64,000 nt of DNA, taken from positions 20,184-84,183 of the forward strand of contig CATOMC010000009.1 of the NCBI GenBank assembly GCA_951801245.1, read 5' to 3'. Positions 45,345-54,507 of this stretch are shown in pieces. Source of the DNA: an uncultured Lachnospiraceae bacterium (GTDB taxonomy: Bacteria; Bacillota_A; Clostridia; Lachnospirales; Lachnospiraceae). Position 1 is the first letter of the stretch, and the number at the start of each line of letters is the position of its first letter. The notes beneath the pieces were generated by a model. That model worked only from the letters and a program-made list of their open reading frames with translations. It did no database searches and was not told the DNA's origin. Made by a program: the position numbers and the translations under genes.

Positions 45345-46570
45345 TGATAATCAAAAAATTTATTGCGAAAACCGAAAAGGAAGCGGTAGAAAACGCGAAG
45401 AAGGAGCTTGGGGAAGGCGTTGTTGTCATGAACGTCAAGACCGTGAAGAGCAAAGGTTTCCTGGCGTTTTTGAAGCCTTCTATGGTAGAGGTCACAGTTG
45501 CGCTGGAAGAAGAGAGCGAGAAGTACACGGCGGCAGTGTCTGCCATCAACAATGTGATCGCTTCCAGCCAGAATAAAGAGCCTGAGGCGGCGAAGCCGGC
45601 CCCGGCCTCTGCGCCAGCCCCGACACCGGCGCCTGCGGCCGGAAAAGAGAACAGTGCCATCGAGGAGAAACTGGACAGTCTGCAGTCGCTGCTGGAACAA
45701 CAACTACAAAAACCGGAGGAAGAGAAAAAGGAAGAAAAAGACAGCAAAACAGAACCGCCGAAGGAGGAGACGGAGACTGATAAGTTCATGCGCCTTCTGC
45801 ACGACACCATGTTAGAAAACGAGGTGGATGAAAAGTATGCGCAGGAGATCATCAATGAGATCGAACAGATCAATAAGCCGAACATCCCTTTTGATTATGC
45901 GCTGGCCAATACGTATCAGAAAATGATCCTAAAGTTTGGCAAGCCAAGCGGCATCCAGCCTGCGAAAAACGGCATTAAAATGGTATTTTTTATCGGGCCG
46001 ACCGGTGTGGGAAAGACGACTACAATCGCCAAGATCGCATCCAAATTCCGGGTAGATGAGAAGAAAAAGGTGGCACTTTTAACGGCGGATACTTATCGGA
46101 TCGCAGCGGCGGAGCAGCTTCGTACGTATGCGAACATACTGGAGGTCCCGTTCCGCGTGATCTATACGGTGGAAGAGATACGAAAGGCAATAGAAGATTT
46201 TAAGGATTATGACTATATTCTGATCGATACGGCGGGACACTCCCATCAGAACAGCACACAGAAAGATAACATGAGTAATTTTATTCATTCTGTGGATGAC
46301 AGGGTGGAGAAGGAGGTACATCTGGTCTTAAGCGCGACAACCAAGTACCGTGACCTGATCAGTATTGCGGATTCCTATAAGGAAATGGCGGACTACAAGC
46401 TGATCTTTACCAAGCTTGATGAGACCACCACGCTGGGAAATCTCCTGAATCTGCGATTATATACGGGCGCATCCCTGTCTTATGTGACGCATGGACAGAA
46501 CGTTCCGGATGATATCGAGGATTTCAATCCACAAAAGACGGTTAAGAGATTGCTTGGAGGGAAGAACTAA
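45344..46570 (+). CDS. flhF: SRP-type GTPase FlhF
   Basis: FlhF is an SRP/FtsY-like GTPase controlling flagellar place and number. The 408 residues have a variable basic/acidic N-terminal domain with an Ala-Pro-rich stretch (about residues 85-105), then NG domain: GPTGVGKTT at 218-226, TADTYRIAAAEQL, DTAGHSHQN and TKLDETTTLGN. All GTPase motifs are intact. flhG, its activating partner, follows 12 bases on. Confidence 0.97.
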   Translation: MIIKKFIAKTEKEAVENAKKELGEGVVVMNVKTVKSKGFLAFLKPSMVEVTVALEEESEKYTAAVSAINNVIASSQNKEPEAAKPAPASAPAPTPAPAAGKENSAIEEKLDSLQSLLEQQLQKPEEEKKEEKDSKTEPPKEETETDKFMRLLHDTMLENEVDEKYAQEIINEIEQINKPNIPFDYALANTYQKMILKFGKPSGIQPAKNGIKMVFFIGPTGVGKTTTIAKIASKFRVDEKKKVALLTADTYRIAAAEQLRTYANILEVPFRVIYTVEEIRKAIEDFKDYDYILIDTAGHSHQNSTQKDNMSNFIHSVDDRVEKEVHLVLSATTKYRDLISIADSYKEMADYKLIFTKLDETTTLGNLLNLRLYTGASLSYVTHGQNVPDDIEDFNPQKTVKRLLGGKN

Positions 46571-46582
46571 GGAGGAAGCCTA

Positions 46583-47458
46583 ATGGATCAGGCTGAACAG
46601 TTAAGAAATATCATCAAGGCAAATATTCAGCCTCACCGTCCGTTAGCGCGGGTCATTACCGTCACCAGCGGTAAAGGAGGCGTAGGCAAATCCAATACGG
46701 CTATTAATCTGGCAATACAGTTTCGCAGGATGGGACAGAAGGTCATTATTCTCGATGCGGATTTTGGATTGGCTAATATAGAGATTATGTTTGGCGCAGT
46801 GCCGAAACATAACCTGGGTGACTTGGTTTATCATGGAAAGAGCATTAAAGACATTATTACCTGGGGACCGATGGAGGTCGGTTTTATTTCGGGAGGATCC
46901 GGAATCACAGGAATGTCTAATTTAGATAAAGATAATTTGAATTATATCATCCATAATCTGAGAGAGTTGGATGAGATGGCGGATACGATTATTGTGGATA
47001 CGGGGGCCGGCATTTCCGATGCCGTGCTGGAGTTTCTGGTGGCAAGCGGGGAGATACTGCTTGTTACTACACCGGAGCCGACTTCGATCACAGATTCTTA
47101 TTCGCTCTTAAAGGCATTAAACCGGCATCCGCGTTATCTGCGGGAGACGACACAGATTAAGGTGCTGGCGAATAAAGTATCAGGGGAGGCTGAAGCCGGG
47201 GCACTCTATGCCAAACTTGAAGCCGTAGTGGCACGGTATCTGAAGATGCCGATTTCCTATCTGGGGATGATCCCGCAAGACAGTCAGCTTGCCCGGTCGG
47301 TTATGCAGCAGGCACCGGTATCTTTGGAAAACCCGCATGCAAGATCGGCTGTTGCCTACGAAGTGATCGCGGCGAAGCTGATGAATAAGGAGTTAAATAA
47401 AAATCTTACCAAACGCGGTATGGCGGCTTTTTTCTCACACATTGTATCCAGAAAATAA
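46583..47458 (+). CDS. flhG: MinD-like ATPase FlhG (YlxH)
   Basis: A 291-residue ParA/MinD-family ATPase that stimulates FlhF GTPase through its N-terminal peptide (DQAEQLRNII, the activator motif). The deviant Walker A SGKGGVGKS spans residues 29-37, and switch sequences LDADFGLANIEIMFG and DTGAGIS follow. A C-terminal amphipathic membrane-binding helix is plausible (residues about 270-285). AGGAGGAAG precedes the ATG. Confidence 0.96.
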   Translation: MDQAEQLRNIIKANIQPHRPLARVITVTSGKGGVGKSNTAINLAIQFRRMGQKVIILDADFGLANIEIMFGAVPKHNLGDLVYHGKSIKDIITWGPMEVGFISGGSGITGMSNLDKDNLNYIIHNLRELDEMADTIIVDTGAGISDAVLEFLVASGEILLVTTPEPTSITDSYSLLKALNRHPRYLRETTQIKVLANKVSGEAEAGALYAKLEAVVARYLKMPISYLGMIPQDSQLARSVMQQAPVSLENPHARSAVAYEVIAAKLMNKELNKNLTKRGMAAFFSHIVSRK

Positions 47459-47497
47459 CGGCATATTTTAAGAAGTGAACAGCATTAGGAGGTTTTT

Positions 47498-48265
47498 ATG
47501 GCGAATCTTTTGTCTAAGTACATAGTTCCTGGACGCCGGGTGGAACTTCGGGCAATCAGGAGGTCGTCTGCGTCTAAGGACGGAGAGCGTAGAAAGAGTC
47601 ATCAGTGCCAGGTGATCGATATCATATCGGAGGATCGGATTGAATTAACGATGCCTATGGAGAAGGGGAAGCTGATCCTTTTGCCGATAGACGGGGAATA
47701 TGATATGTATTTTTCTGGCTCGGGTGTGCTCTATCAGTGTTCTGCCAGAGTGGTGGACCGTTATAAGAATCATAATATGTATGTGCTGGTGATGGACTTG
47801 ACCAGCAATCTGCGCAAGCATCAGCGAAGAGAGTACTACAGATTTAGCTGTGCATTGGAGATGAATTGCAGGCAGCTTGAAGAAGAGGAACTGGCGATTG
47901 AGGACGGAGACGTGGAGGGGAAAAGTGACGGGGAAGAGATGACGCCGGAGCTTCCCTTAAAGAGCAGTATCATCGTGGATATCAGCGGCGGCGGTTTACG
48001 GTTCGTAGCGAATTATGTCTATGATGTACAAAGTGTGATCCTCTGTAAGTATCATCTGATGGTAGACGGCAGGATCAAAGAGTTTAATCTTAAGGGCAAA
48101 GTGCTGGATGTCAGAGAAGTGGAGAACCGTCAGGGTGTGTATGAACATCGTGTGCAGTACATTGATATGGACGCGGAAGAGAGAGAAGAGATCATCAAGT
48201 ACATTTTTGACGAAGAGAGAAGAGCCCTCAGAAACACAAAGGGTGACTTAAGACGTATGACTTAG
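47498..48265 (+). CDS. PilZ-domain c-di-GMP receptor (YcgR/flagellar brake type)
   Basis: The 255 residues comprise an N-terminal YcgR-like domain (about 1-110) and a C-terminal PilZ domain: the RxxxR box in KHQRREYYRFSC and the DISGGGLRF motif, both intact for c-di-GMP binding. YcgR-type proteins slow the motor when c-di-GMP is high. An acidic loop rich in Glu/Asp is inserted inside the PilZ domain (about residues 128-155). It sits between flhG and cheB, linking second-messenger input to motility. AGGAGG precedes the ATG. Confidence 0.88.
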   Translation: MANLLSKYIVPGRRVELRAIRRSSASKDGERRKSHQCQVIDIISEDRIELTMPMEKGKLILLPIDGEYDMYFSGSGVLYQCSARVVDRYKNHNMYVLVMDLTSNLRKHQRREYYRFSCALEMNCRQLEEEELAIEDGDVEGKSDGEEMTPELPLKSSIIVDISGGGLRFVANYVYDVQSVILCKYHLMVDGRIKEFNLKGKVLDVREVENRQGVYEHRVQYIDMDAEEREEIIKYIFDEERRALRNTKGDLRRMT

Positions 48266-48305
48266 CAGCGGGTAGAAGAAGGATAGAAAGGAGCCAGGTA
48301 GAAAG

Positions 48306-49376
48306 ATGAAAAATATATTAGTAGTTGACGACTCTGCACTTATGAGAAGAGTACTTTGTGATATAATTGAAAGCGATGAACGATTCCATGTACAGGATCG
48401 GGCTGTCAATGGTTTGGAGGCATTGGATCTGCTTGGCAGAAAGACATACGACGCTGTGGTTTTGGACGTCAATATGCCGCAGATGAACGGTCTGGAGCTG
48501 TTAAAGGAACTGCAGAAACGCAAGATTTCGGCCAAAGTCATGATGGCGAGTACCGATACGAAGGAAGGCGCTAAGACTACATTGGACGCGCTGGATCTGG
48601 GCGCTCTTGATTTTGTCCATAAGCCAAACAATGCGATGGACTGCCGCACCGGGGAATTTAAGGATAAACTTCTGGAGATTCTGGCAGTCGTGGCGGATTC
48701 ACGTACACCTGTCATCAGCAAGGCATTTAGTGTAGACGATATTAAGAGCACGAAGAAGATGGTGTCCCTTGTGAGCAAACATGCCGCTTCCGTGCCAGGC
48801 AATAAGATTGTGGCTCTTGCGAGTTCTACGGGAGGCCCCAAGGCTTTACAGTCGGTAGTTCCGAAACTTCCAAGAAACCTGAAGGCACCGGTCGTGATCG
48901 TGCAGCATATGCCTGCAGGCTTTACCGCATCCCTGGCAGAGAGGCTGGACTCTTTGAGCGAAGTAAAAGTCAAGGAAGCAGCAGAAGGGGATGTGCTTGA
49001 GGCGGGTACGGTATATATCGCGATGGGCGGTAAGCATTTGAACATCGTGACAATGCCCGGCAAGTATACGATCCATTATTCGGATGAGCCGGCCAGAGAA
49101 GGCGTAAAACCCTGCGCGAATTATATGTACGAATCCCTGACAGACAGCAGGTTTGATCAGATTGTGTGTGTGGTCATGACGGGCATGGGCGCTGACGGTA
49201 CAAAAGGAATCCAGAATCTGAGAGCAAAGAAGAAAACGCATGTTATTGTTCAAGAGGCAAGCACATGCGCCGTATATGGCATGCCAAAGAGTGTGGTGCA
49301 GGCAGGCATGGCAAACCAGACGGTGCCGCTTGAACAGATTGCGCAGGAAATCATAATGAACGTGGGGGTAAAATAG
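48306..49376 (+). CDS. cheB: Chemotaxis protein-glutamate methylesterase/deamidase CheB
   Basis: CheB removes methyl groups from receptors and deamidates glutamines. The 356 residues have an N-terminal receiver domain (Asp54 phospho site, Lys106 region VHKP) and a C-terminal esterase with catalytic Ser174 (ASSTGGP), His201 (QHMPAGF) and Asp297 (MTGMGADG). All three are present. cheA starts 2 bases after the stop. Confidence 0.97.
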   Translation: MKNILVVDDSALMRRVLCDIIESDERFHVQDRAVNGLEALDLLGRKTYDAVVLDVNMPQMNGLELLKELQKRKISAKVMMASTDTKEGAKTTLDALDLGALDFVHKPNNAMDCRTGEFKDKLLEILAVVADSRTPVISKAFSVDDIKSTKKMVSLVSKHAASVPGNKIVALASSTGGPKALQSVVPKLPRNLKAPVVIVQHMPAGFTASLAERLDSLSEVKVKEAAEGDVLEAGTVYIAMGGKHLNIVTMPGKYTIHYSDEPAREGVKPCANYMYESLTDSRFDQIVCVVMTGMGADGTKGIQNLRAKKKTHVIVQEASTCAVYGMPKSVVQAGMANQTVPLEQIAQEIIMNVGVK

Positions 49377-49377
49377 T

Positions 49378-51528
49378 ATGGATGTAAGTCAGTATCTCGA
49401 GATTTTCCTTGATGAAACAAATGAGCATCTGCAGAATCTCAACACACAGATCCTGTCTCTGGAGCAGGATCCGGAAAATATGGATACTATCAATGAGATC
49501 TTCCGTGCGGCCCATTCCCTGAAGGGTATGGCAGGTACCATGGGTTATAAAAGAATGCAGAATCTGACCCATGATATGGAGAACGTATTTTCTGAGGTGA
49601 GAAACGGCAATGTCAAGGTGAATGCTGATATGATCGATGTGCTGTTCCAGTGTCTGGACGCACTCGAGGAGTACAACACCAATATCAGAGAAAGTTCGGA
49701 TGAAGGTGCCAATGATAACGGCGCTTTGATCAAGCGTCTCAACAGCATTATGAGCGGTGATACGCAGGAAGATGAAGAGAAGGCATCTTCTGCACCGGAG
49801 GCATCCGAGGGGAGCGCGCAGGCAGGCACCGCAGGGCCGCAGCAGTTCCGTGATATTAAGTTAAACGAAACGCAGCAGAATGTGCTCAAAGAGGCGGACA
49901 GACAGGGTAAGAATGTGTATGGGCTTACGGTCAAAGTACAGGAATCCTGCATCTTAAAGGCGGCAAGAGCATTTCTGGTATTCAAAGCCATTGAGGAGAC
50001 CAGTGAGATCATTGTGTCTAATCCCTCATCACAGGATATCGAAGATGAGAAATTTGACTTATGCTTCAGTCTGATCATCGTTTCAGACGAGGGACTTGAT
50101 AAGATTGTAAACGCGGCAAAGAGTGTGTCCGAGATAGAGGACGTCACAGGCGGCGTATTGAATATGAATGATGTAAATTCGGCCAAAGAACCGGAGGAAG
50201 AGGAAGAATCGCACGCGGCAGAGACGCAGGCACCGATGAGCCAGGAGCAGCCTGTGAAAGGGATACCGGCACAGACGGCGGAAGCGGTTCAGGTTCAGCC
50301 TACGGTGCAGGATCAGCCGCAGGCTGCTACAGCGCCTGTTCCGGCCGTTAAGAAAGCAGCAGCCAATAAGCCGGTGGTCAACCGGACTGTCAGGGTAGAC
50401 ATTGAGAAGCTGGATACGCTGATGAATCTGGTCAGCGAGTTGATCATCGCCAAGAATTCCCTGGTGTCGGCATCTACAATGTCTGGCACATCGAGTGCGG
50501 CAGTGAATGAGCAGATCGAATATCTGGAGAGTGTCACCACATCTTTGCATGAATCTGTCATGAAGGTGCGTATGGTACCTATTGAGAGTACGGTAAACAA
50601 ATTCCCTCGTATGGTACGTGACCTGCAGAAGAAGCTGGGCAAGAAGATGGAACTGTATATGAGCGGTGAAGAGACCGAACTTGACCGTACCGTGGTGGAT
50701 CAGATCGGTGACCCGTTGATGCATCTTCTGCGTAATTCCGCAGACCATGGTCTTGAGTCCGCTGAAGTGCGTAAGGAGAGAGGTAAGCCGGAAGTTGGTT
50801 CCATTTTCCTCGACGCCTATCAGGATGGTAACAACGTTGTGATCGAGGTCAGAGATGACGGTAACGGTATCGATACGAAAGCCGTGAAGAATAAGGCAAT
50901 CGAGCGCGGCGTCATCACACCTGAACAGGGTGAGAACATGACGGAGAAAGAGATCATCGATCTTCTGTTCAATGCCGGATTCTCAACCGCAAAGGTTGTG
51001 TCTGACGTATCAGGCCGCGGCGTGGGTCTTGATGTGGTGAAGTCCATGATCGAGTCCTTAAGCGGTGAGGTGGAAGTGAAGTCGAAACTCGGCGCGGGAA
51101 GTACCTGGACAATCAGGCTTCCGCTCACACTGGCAATCATACAGGCTCTGATGGTGGATATCGGTGATGAGAAATATGCAATTTCCCTGGGCTCCATACA
51201 GACCATTGAAGATATATCCCCGGCAGATGTGAAGCTGGTACAGGCGAAGGAAGTGATCCAACTGAGAGATCTGGTCATTCCGCTGGTACGTCTGAGTGAA
51301 ATCCTGGATATCCCCAGCAAGAAGAAACCCGAGGATAATCTGGTAGTCGTCATCGTCAAGAAAGGTGATAAACTGGCTGGACTTGTAGTGGATGAGTTGA
51401 TCGGACAGCAGGAGATCGTTATCAAATCACTCGGTAAGTATATCAGCAAGTGCAAGATCATCAGCGGCGCTACAGTTCTGGGTGACGGTGAAGTGGCACT
51501 GATTCTTGATGCCAACACACTGATCTAA
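49378..51528 (+). CDS. cheA: Chemotaxis histidine kinase CheA
   Basis: The 716-residue sensor kinase has P1 HPt with His46 (RAAHSLKGMAG), a CheY/CheB-binding P2 domain (about residues 185-255), an Ala/Gln/Pro linker, P3 dimerisation helices (about 340-400), the P4 ATPase with N box HLLRNSADHG near 447, G1 DDGNGID, and G2 SDVSGRGVGLDVV, and the C-terminal P5 CheW-like domain. All catalytic motifs are intact. Signals pass to CheY and CheB. Spacing to cheW is 19 bases. Confidence 0.98.
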   Translation: MDVSQYLEIFLDETNEHLQNLNTQILSLEQDPENMDTINEIFRAAHSLKGMAGTMGYKRMQNLTHDMENVFSEVRNGNVKVNADMIDVLFQCLDALEEYNTNIRESSDEGANDNGALIKRLNSIMSGDTQEDEEKASSAPEASEGSAQAGTAGPQQFRDIKLNETQQNVLKEADRQGKNVYGLTVKVQESCILKAARAFLVFKAIEETSEIIVSNPSSQDIEDEKFDLCFSLIIVSDEGLDKIVNAAKSVSEIEDVTGGVLNMNDVNSAKEPEEEEESHAAETQAPMSQEQPVKGIPAQTAEAVQVQPTVQDQPQAATAPVPAVKKAAANKPVVNRTVRVDIEKLDTLMNLVSELIIAKNSLVSASTMSGTSSAAVNEQIEYLESVTTSLHESVMKVRMVPIESTVNKFPRMVRDLQKKLGKKMELYMSGEETELDRTVVDQIGDPLMHLLRNSADHGLESAEVRKERGKPEVGSIFLDAYQDGNNVVIEVRDDGNGIDTKAVKNKAIERGVITPEQGENMTEKEIIDLLFNAGFSTAKVVSDVSGRGVGLDVVKSMIESLSGEVEVKSKLGAGSTWTIRLPLTLAIIQALMVDIGDEKYAISLGSIQTIEDISPADVKLVQAKEVIQLRDLVIPLVRLSEILDIPSKKKPEDNLVVVIVKKGDKLAGLVVDELIGQQEIVIKSLGKYISKCKIISGATVLGDGEVALILDANTLI

Positions 51529-51547
51529 GAAGAGGGAGGAACAGGGT

Positions 51548-52024
51548 ATGGAAGAATTAAGAACAGTTGGAGAACCAGTTAGAGAGTCAGTTGTAGAGTC
51601 CACACAGTTCATCGTGATCAAGCTTGGGGATGAGCAATACGGAATTGATATCAAATACATTGATAATATTGTCAGGATGCAGCATATCACCAGAGTGCCC
51701 AAGGTAGATGCTTATCTTAAGGGTGTGATTAATCTGCGTGGTGAGGTCATTCCGGTCATGAGCATACGCATCAAGATGGGGCTTGAGCCGGATGTACAGA
51801 CAAAATCAAGCAGAATCATCATCCTGAAGCTGGAACAGCAGGGTACGATCGGCGTGATCGTTGATGAGGTGAAAGAAGTTGTGACGTTGGACAATAATAA
51901 TATTGAAAAGATGGCTTACGATTCCAAAGACGAAAAGGCAAGCTTCCTGTGCGGGGTCGGTAAATGTGAAGGCGGGCTGATCTCCCTGCTTGATCTGAAT
52001 TCAGTCGTCTTGGAAGGTATATAG
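51548..52024 (+). CDS. cheW: Chemotaxis coupling protein CheW
   Basis: A 158-residue SH3-like adaptor linking receptors to CheA. The core FIVIKLGDEQYGIDIKYI, the VINLRGEVIPVMSI loop, and the VDEVKEVV pattern are standard. AGAGGGAGGA precedes the ATG and cheC starts 11 bases after the stop. Confidence 0.97.
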   Translation: MEELRTVGEPVRESVVESTQFIVIKLGDEQYGIDIKYIDNIVRMQHITRVPKVDAYLKGVINLRGEVIPVMSIRIKMGLEPDVQTKSSRIIILKLEQQGTIGVIVDEVKEVVTLDNNNIEKMAYDSKDEKASFLCGVGKCEGGLISLLDLNSVVLEGI

Positions 52025-52035
52025 GAGGAACCACA

Positions 52036-52653
52036 GTGGGCGAAATTTCTTTAGATGAAATGTCAAATGAATATTTTGATGTTTTGAAAGAACTGGGCAA
52101 TATCGGTGCCGGTAATGCAACAACCGCACTGGCGCAGATGATGCAGTGTAAAGTGGATATGGCTGTTCCGCAGGTCAGGCTCCTGGAGTTTAAAGAGTTA
52201 GGAGAGACCATGGGAGGCGAGGAACTGGTCATGGCCGGTATTTATCTTGGAATTGAGGGTGATATCACAGGCAGTATCATGTTCCTGTTGGAAAAGCAGG
52301 CAGCCAAACATTTGGTAGGTAAACTGATGGGGATGGAGTCTGAGGGCGAGGAGTTTTCAGAGATGGAGTTTTCCGCATTGAAAGAGGTAGGAAATATCAT
52401 CACGGGTGCTTATCTGAATTCCCTGTCCAGTATCACCAACCTTTCGGTCTATCCGTCCGTTCCGGATCTTACGGTGGATATGGCGGGTGCGATCTTAAGT
52501 GTTCCGGCAATCGAGTTTGGTGCACTTGGCGACAGGATATTGTTGATACAGACACAGTTCTTCGATGAGATGGTTTTGGACGGCTATTTTATCCTGATTC
52601 CGGATCTGGAATCTTATGGCAAAATATTAGCGGCACTGGGGATTAGTATTTAA
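52036..52653 (+). CDS. cheC: CheY-P phosphatase CheC
   Basis: CheC dephosphorylates CheY-P and binds CheD. The 205 residues have two intact D/S-x3-E-x2-N-x22-P sites: DVLKELGN (near residue 14) and SALKEVGN (near 115). The GTG start has AGGAGGAA 7 bases upstream. A hairpin at 52657-52680 (AGGGGC/GCCCCT) follows and separates it from cheD. Confidence 0.96.
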   Translation: MGEISLDEMSNEYFDVLKELGNIGAGNATTALAQMMQCKVDMAVPQVRLLEFKELGETMGGEELVMAGIYLGIEGDITGSIMFLLEKQAAKHLVGKLMGMESEGEEFSEMEFSALKEVGNIITGAYLNSLSSITNLSVYPSVPDLTVDMAGAILSVPAIEFGALGDRILLIQTQFFDEMVLDGYFILIPDLESYGKILAALGISI

Positions 52654-52746
52654 TGCAGGGGCGAGGGGATTGGTGCCCCTTAAGAGACATCAATCTCCGA
52701 CAGACAGAGATATTAAGGAGTATGTGTAAACAGGAGAAGCGGTAAT

Positions 52747-53232
52747 ATGGGTAGAGAGATAAAGGTCGGAATGGCTGACTTGAATGTATGTGTCAGTCCT
52801 GACAGTATTACAACGCTAGGGCTGGGGTCTTGTGTAGGAATCGCAATTCGTGATCCGATTACGAAGATTGGCGGTTTGGCACATATCATGCTTCCGGACA
52901 GTACAACGATTCGCAATAATTCCAATATACCCAAGTTTGCGGACACGGGAATAGAGGAACTTGTAAAGCAGGTTGTCAGAAAGGGTGCAGACAGGAACCG
53001 TTTGGTGGCTAAGATTGCGGGCGGTGCACAGATGTTCGGATTTCAGAGTAAAAGTGAGATGGTCCGTGTGGGGGAGCGGAATGTGGAAGCGACCAAGAGA
53101 AAACTGGCGAAGCTTCGGATTCCGATTCTTGCGGAAGACACGGGAAAGAATTTTGGAAGGACCGTCATATTTTATCCGGAGACGGGAGATTTTGTAATCC
53201 GTGCAGTCGGTAAGGCAGAGTATAAGATCTGA
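52747..53232 (+). CDS. cheD: Chemoreceptor glutamine deamidase CheD
   Basis: CheD deamidates receptor glutamines and is controlled by CheC. The 161 residues have catalytic Cys29 (GLGSCVGIAI) and His46 (GGLAHIMLP), 17 residues apart as in the Thermotoga protein, plus Thr/Ser at the usual place. AGGAGAAG precedes the ATG. Confidence 0.96.
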   Translation: MGREIKVGMADLNVCVSPDSITTLGLGSCVGIAIRDPITKIGGLAHIMLPDSTTIRNNSNIPKFADTGIEELVKQVVRKGADRNRLVAKIAGGAQMFGFQSKSEMVRVGERNVEATKRKLAKLRIPILAEDTGKNFGRTVIFYPETGDFVIRAVGKAEYKI

Positions 53233-53267
53233 CCGGATGAAGGGTAGACGGTGGAAGGATCGATAGA

Positions 53268-53705
53268 TTGGATTGGGAAGAGACAAATACCAGGGAAGAA
53301 GAAAATGCCGTAGGAGAATCTGAGGAGACGCTGGAAGGGGCAGAAGACCAACAGGAGCCGGAGAGCGCAGCACAGAGAGAGGCAAGAGAAAAGAGAGAGG
53401 AAGAGGAGAGACAGGCGAGGGCAAGGAAACGCAAATTGATCCCTCCTTTTGTCATGCTCCTGGCCGGTGCTATTATCAGTATCACGATGCGCATTCTGCG
53501 TTATGAGACGACGACGATGCTGGTCATTTTGTTATGTGTACTGCTGGGATTCTATTTTGCGGGAAGCATTTTGAAGACAATGCTGGACCGGTTTGAACGG
53601 CAGATTGAAGAAGCTCACATGGAAGAGGGCGAAGTGATAGAGAAGGATCCATCGGAACAGGAGGGACCGAGATCCGCCGTGAGAGTAAACGAAAAGGGTG
53701 AGTAG
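53268..53705 (+). CDS. Unknown membrane protein between cheD and sigD
   Basis: A 145-residue protein with an acidic then basic N-terminal region (residues 1-58, many Glu/Arg), two hydrophobic helices (about 60-78 and 86-104) and a charged C-terminal helix. TTG start with AAGGAT 8 bases ahead. It overlaps nothing and lies 8 bases before sigD. I do not recognise a family. Both charged ends are predicted cytoplasmic, so it may be a membrane scaffold or flagellar accessory factor. Confidence 0.72.
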   Translation: MDWEETNTREEENAVGESEETLEGAEDQQEPESAAQREAREKREEEERQARARKRKLIPPFVMLLAGAIISITMRILRYETTTMLVILLCVLLGFYFAGSILKTMLDRFERQIEEAHMEEGEVIEKDPSEQEGPRSAVRVNEKGE

Positions 53706-53713
53706 GGACCAAG

Positions 53714-54499
53714 ATGGACGAGGCAGGCAGAAAGAAACTCTGGGAGGATTATACCAAAACGAGATCCCCCGAGATACGGGAAAATATCATATTGGAATAT
53801 GCCCCTCTCGTGAAGGTGGTTGCTGGGCGTCTCAGTATGTATCTGGGGTATAATGTGGAGTACGAAGATCTGGTCAGTTATGGAATCTTCGGGTTGATTG
53901 ACGCGATTGACAAATTTGATTGTCTTAAAGATGTAAAATTTGAGACTTATGCGAGTCTGAGAATCCGGGGCGCTATTTTGGATCAGATCCGTAAGATGGA
54001 CTGGATCCCTCGGACGATCAGGCAGAAGCAGAAGAAAATAGATGCGGCAATCAAAGATATTGAGGCCAGGTATGGCAGAAGCGCTACAGATGAGGAGATT
54101 GCGGCAAGTCTGGGGATTACGGACGATGAATACCTGGATTGGCAGTCCCAGATGAAGATCACCAATGTGGTGTCATTGAATGAGTTTTTGGAGCAGGGAA
54201 GTGAAGTGTCCAATGAAGCCGGTCATTCTAAGAGTTCCCAGTTTGATTCTCCGGAGGAGATTTTGGAGAAAGAGGAATTGAAGAAGATCTTGGCACAGGC
54301 GCTTGAACTTCTCACCGAAAAAGAACGTAAAGTAATAGTATTATATTATTATGAGGAACTGACCTTAAAGGAAATCAGTAATATCCTGGAGGTGTCTGAG
54401 TCCAGGATATCCCAGCTGCATACAAGGGCACTACAGAAGATGCGGGGCAGACTTGGGAATTATATTGGAATACTCACAGATGCTGACGGAAGAAAATAG
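53714..54499 (+). CDS. sigD: Flagellar sigma-28 factor SigD/FliA
   Basis: This sigma factor directs late flagellar and chemotaxis promoters. The 261 residues carry region 2 (EYEDLVSYGIFGLIDAIDKF), region 3 (GRSATDEEIAASLGI) and region 4 HTH (LTLKEISNILEVSESRISQL). Length and motifs fit WhiG/FliA proteins. Anti-sigma FlgM is not in the window. Its position after che genes equals that in B. subtilis. Confidence 0.97.
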   Translation: MDEAGRKKLWEDYTKTRSPEIRENIILEYAPLVKVVAGRLSMYLGYNVEYEDLVSYGIFGLIDAIDKFDCLKDVKFETYASLRIRGAILDQIRKMDWIPRTIRQKQKKIDAAIKDIEARYGRSATDEEIAASLGITDDEYLDWQSQMKITNVVSLNEFLEQGSEVSNEAGHSKSSQFDSPEEILEKEELKKILAQALELLTEKERKVIVLYYYEELTLKEISNILEVSESRISQLHTRALQKMRGRLGNYIGILTDADGRK

Positions 54500-54507
54500 A
54501 GGTGTAT

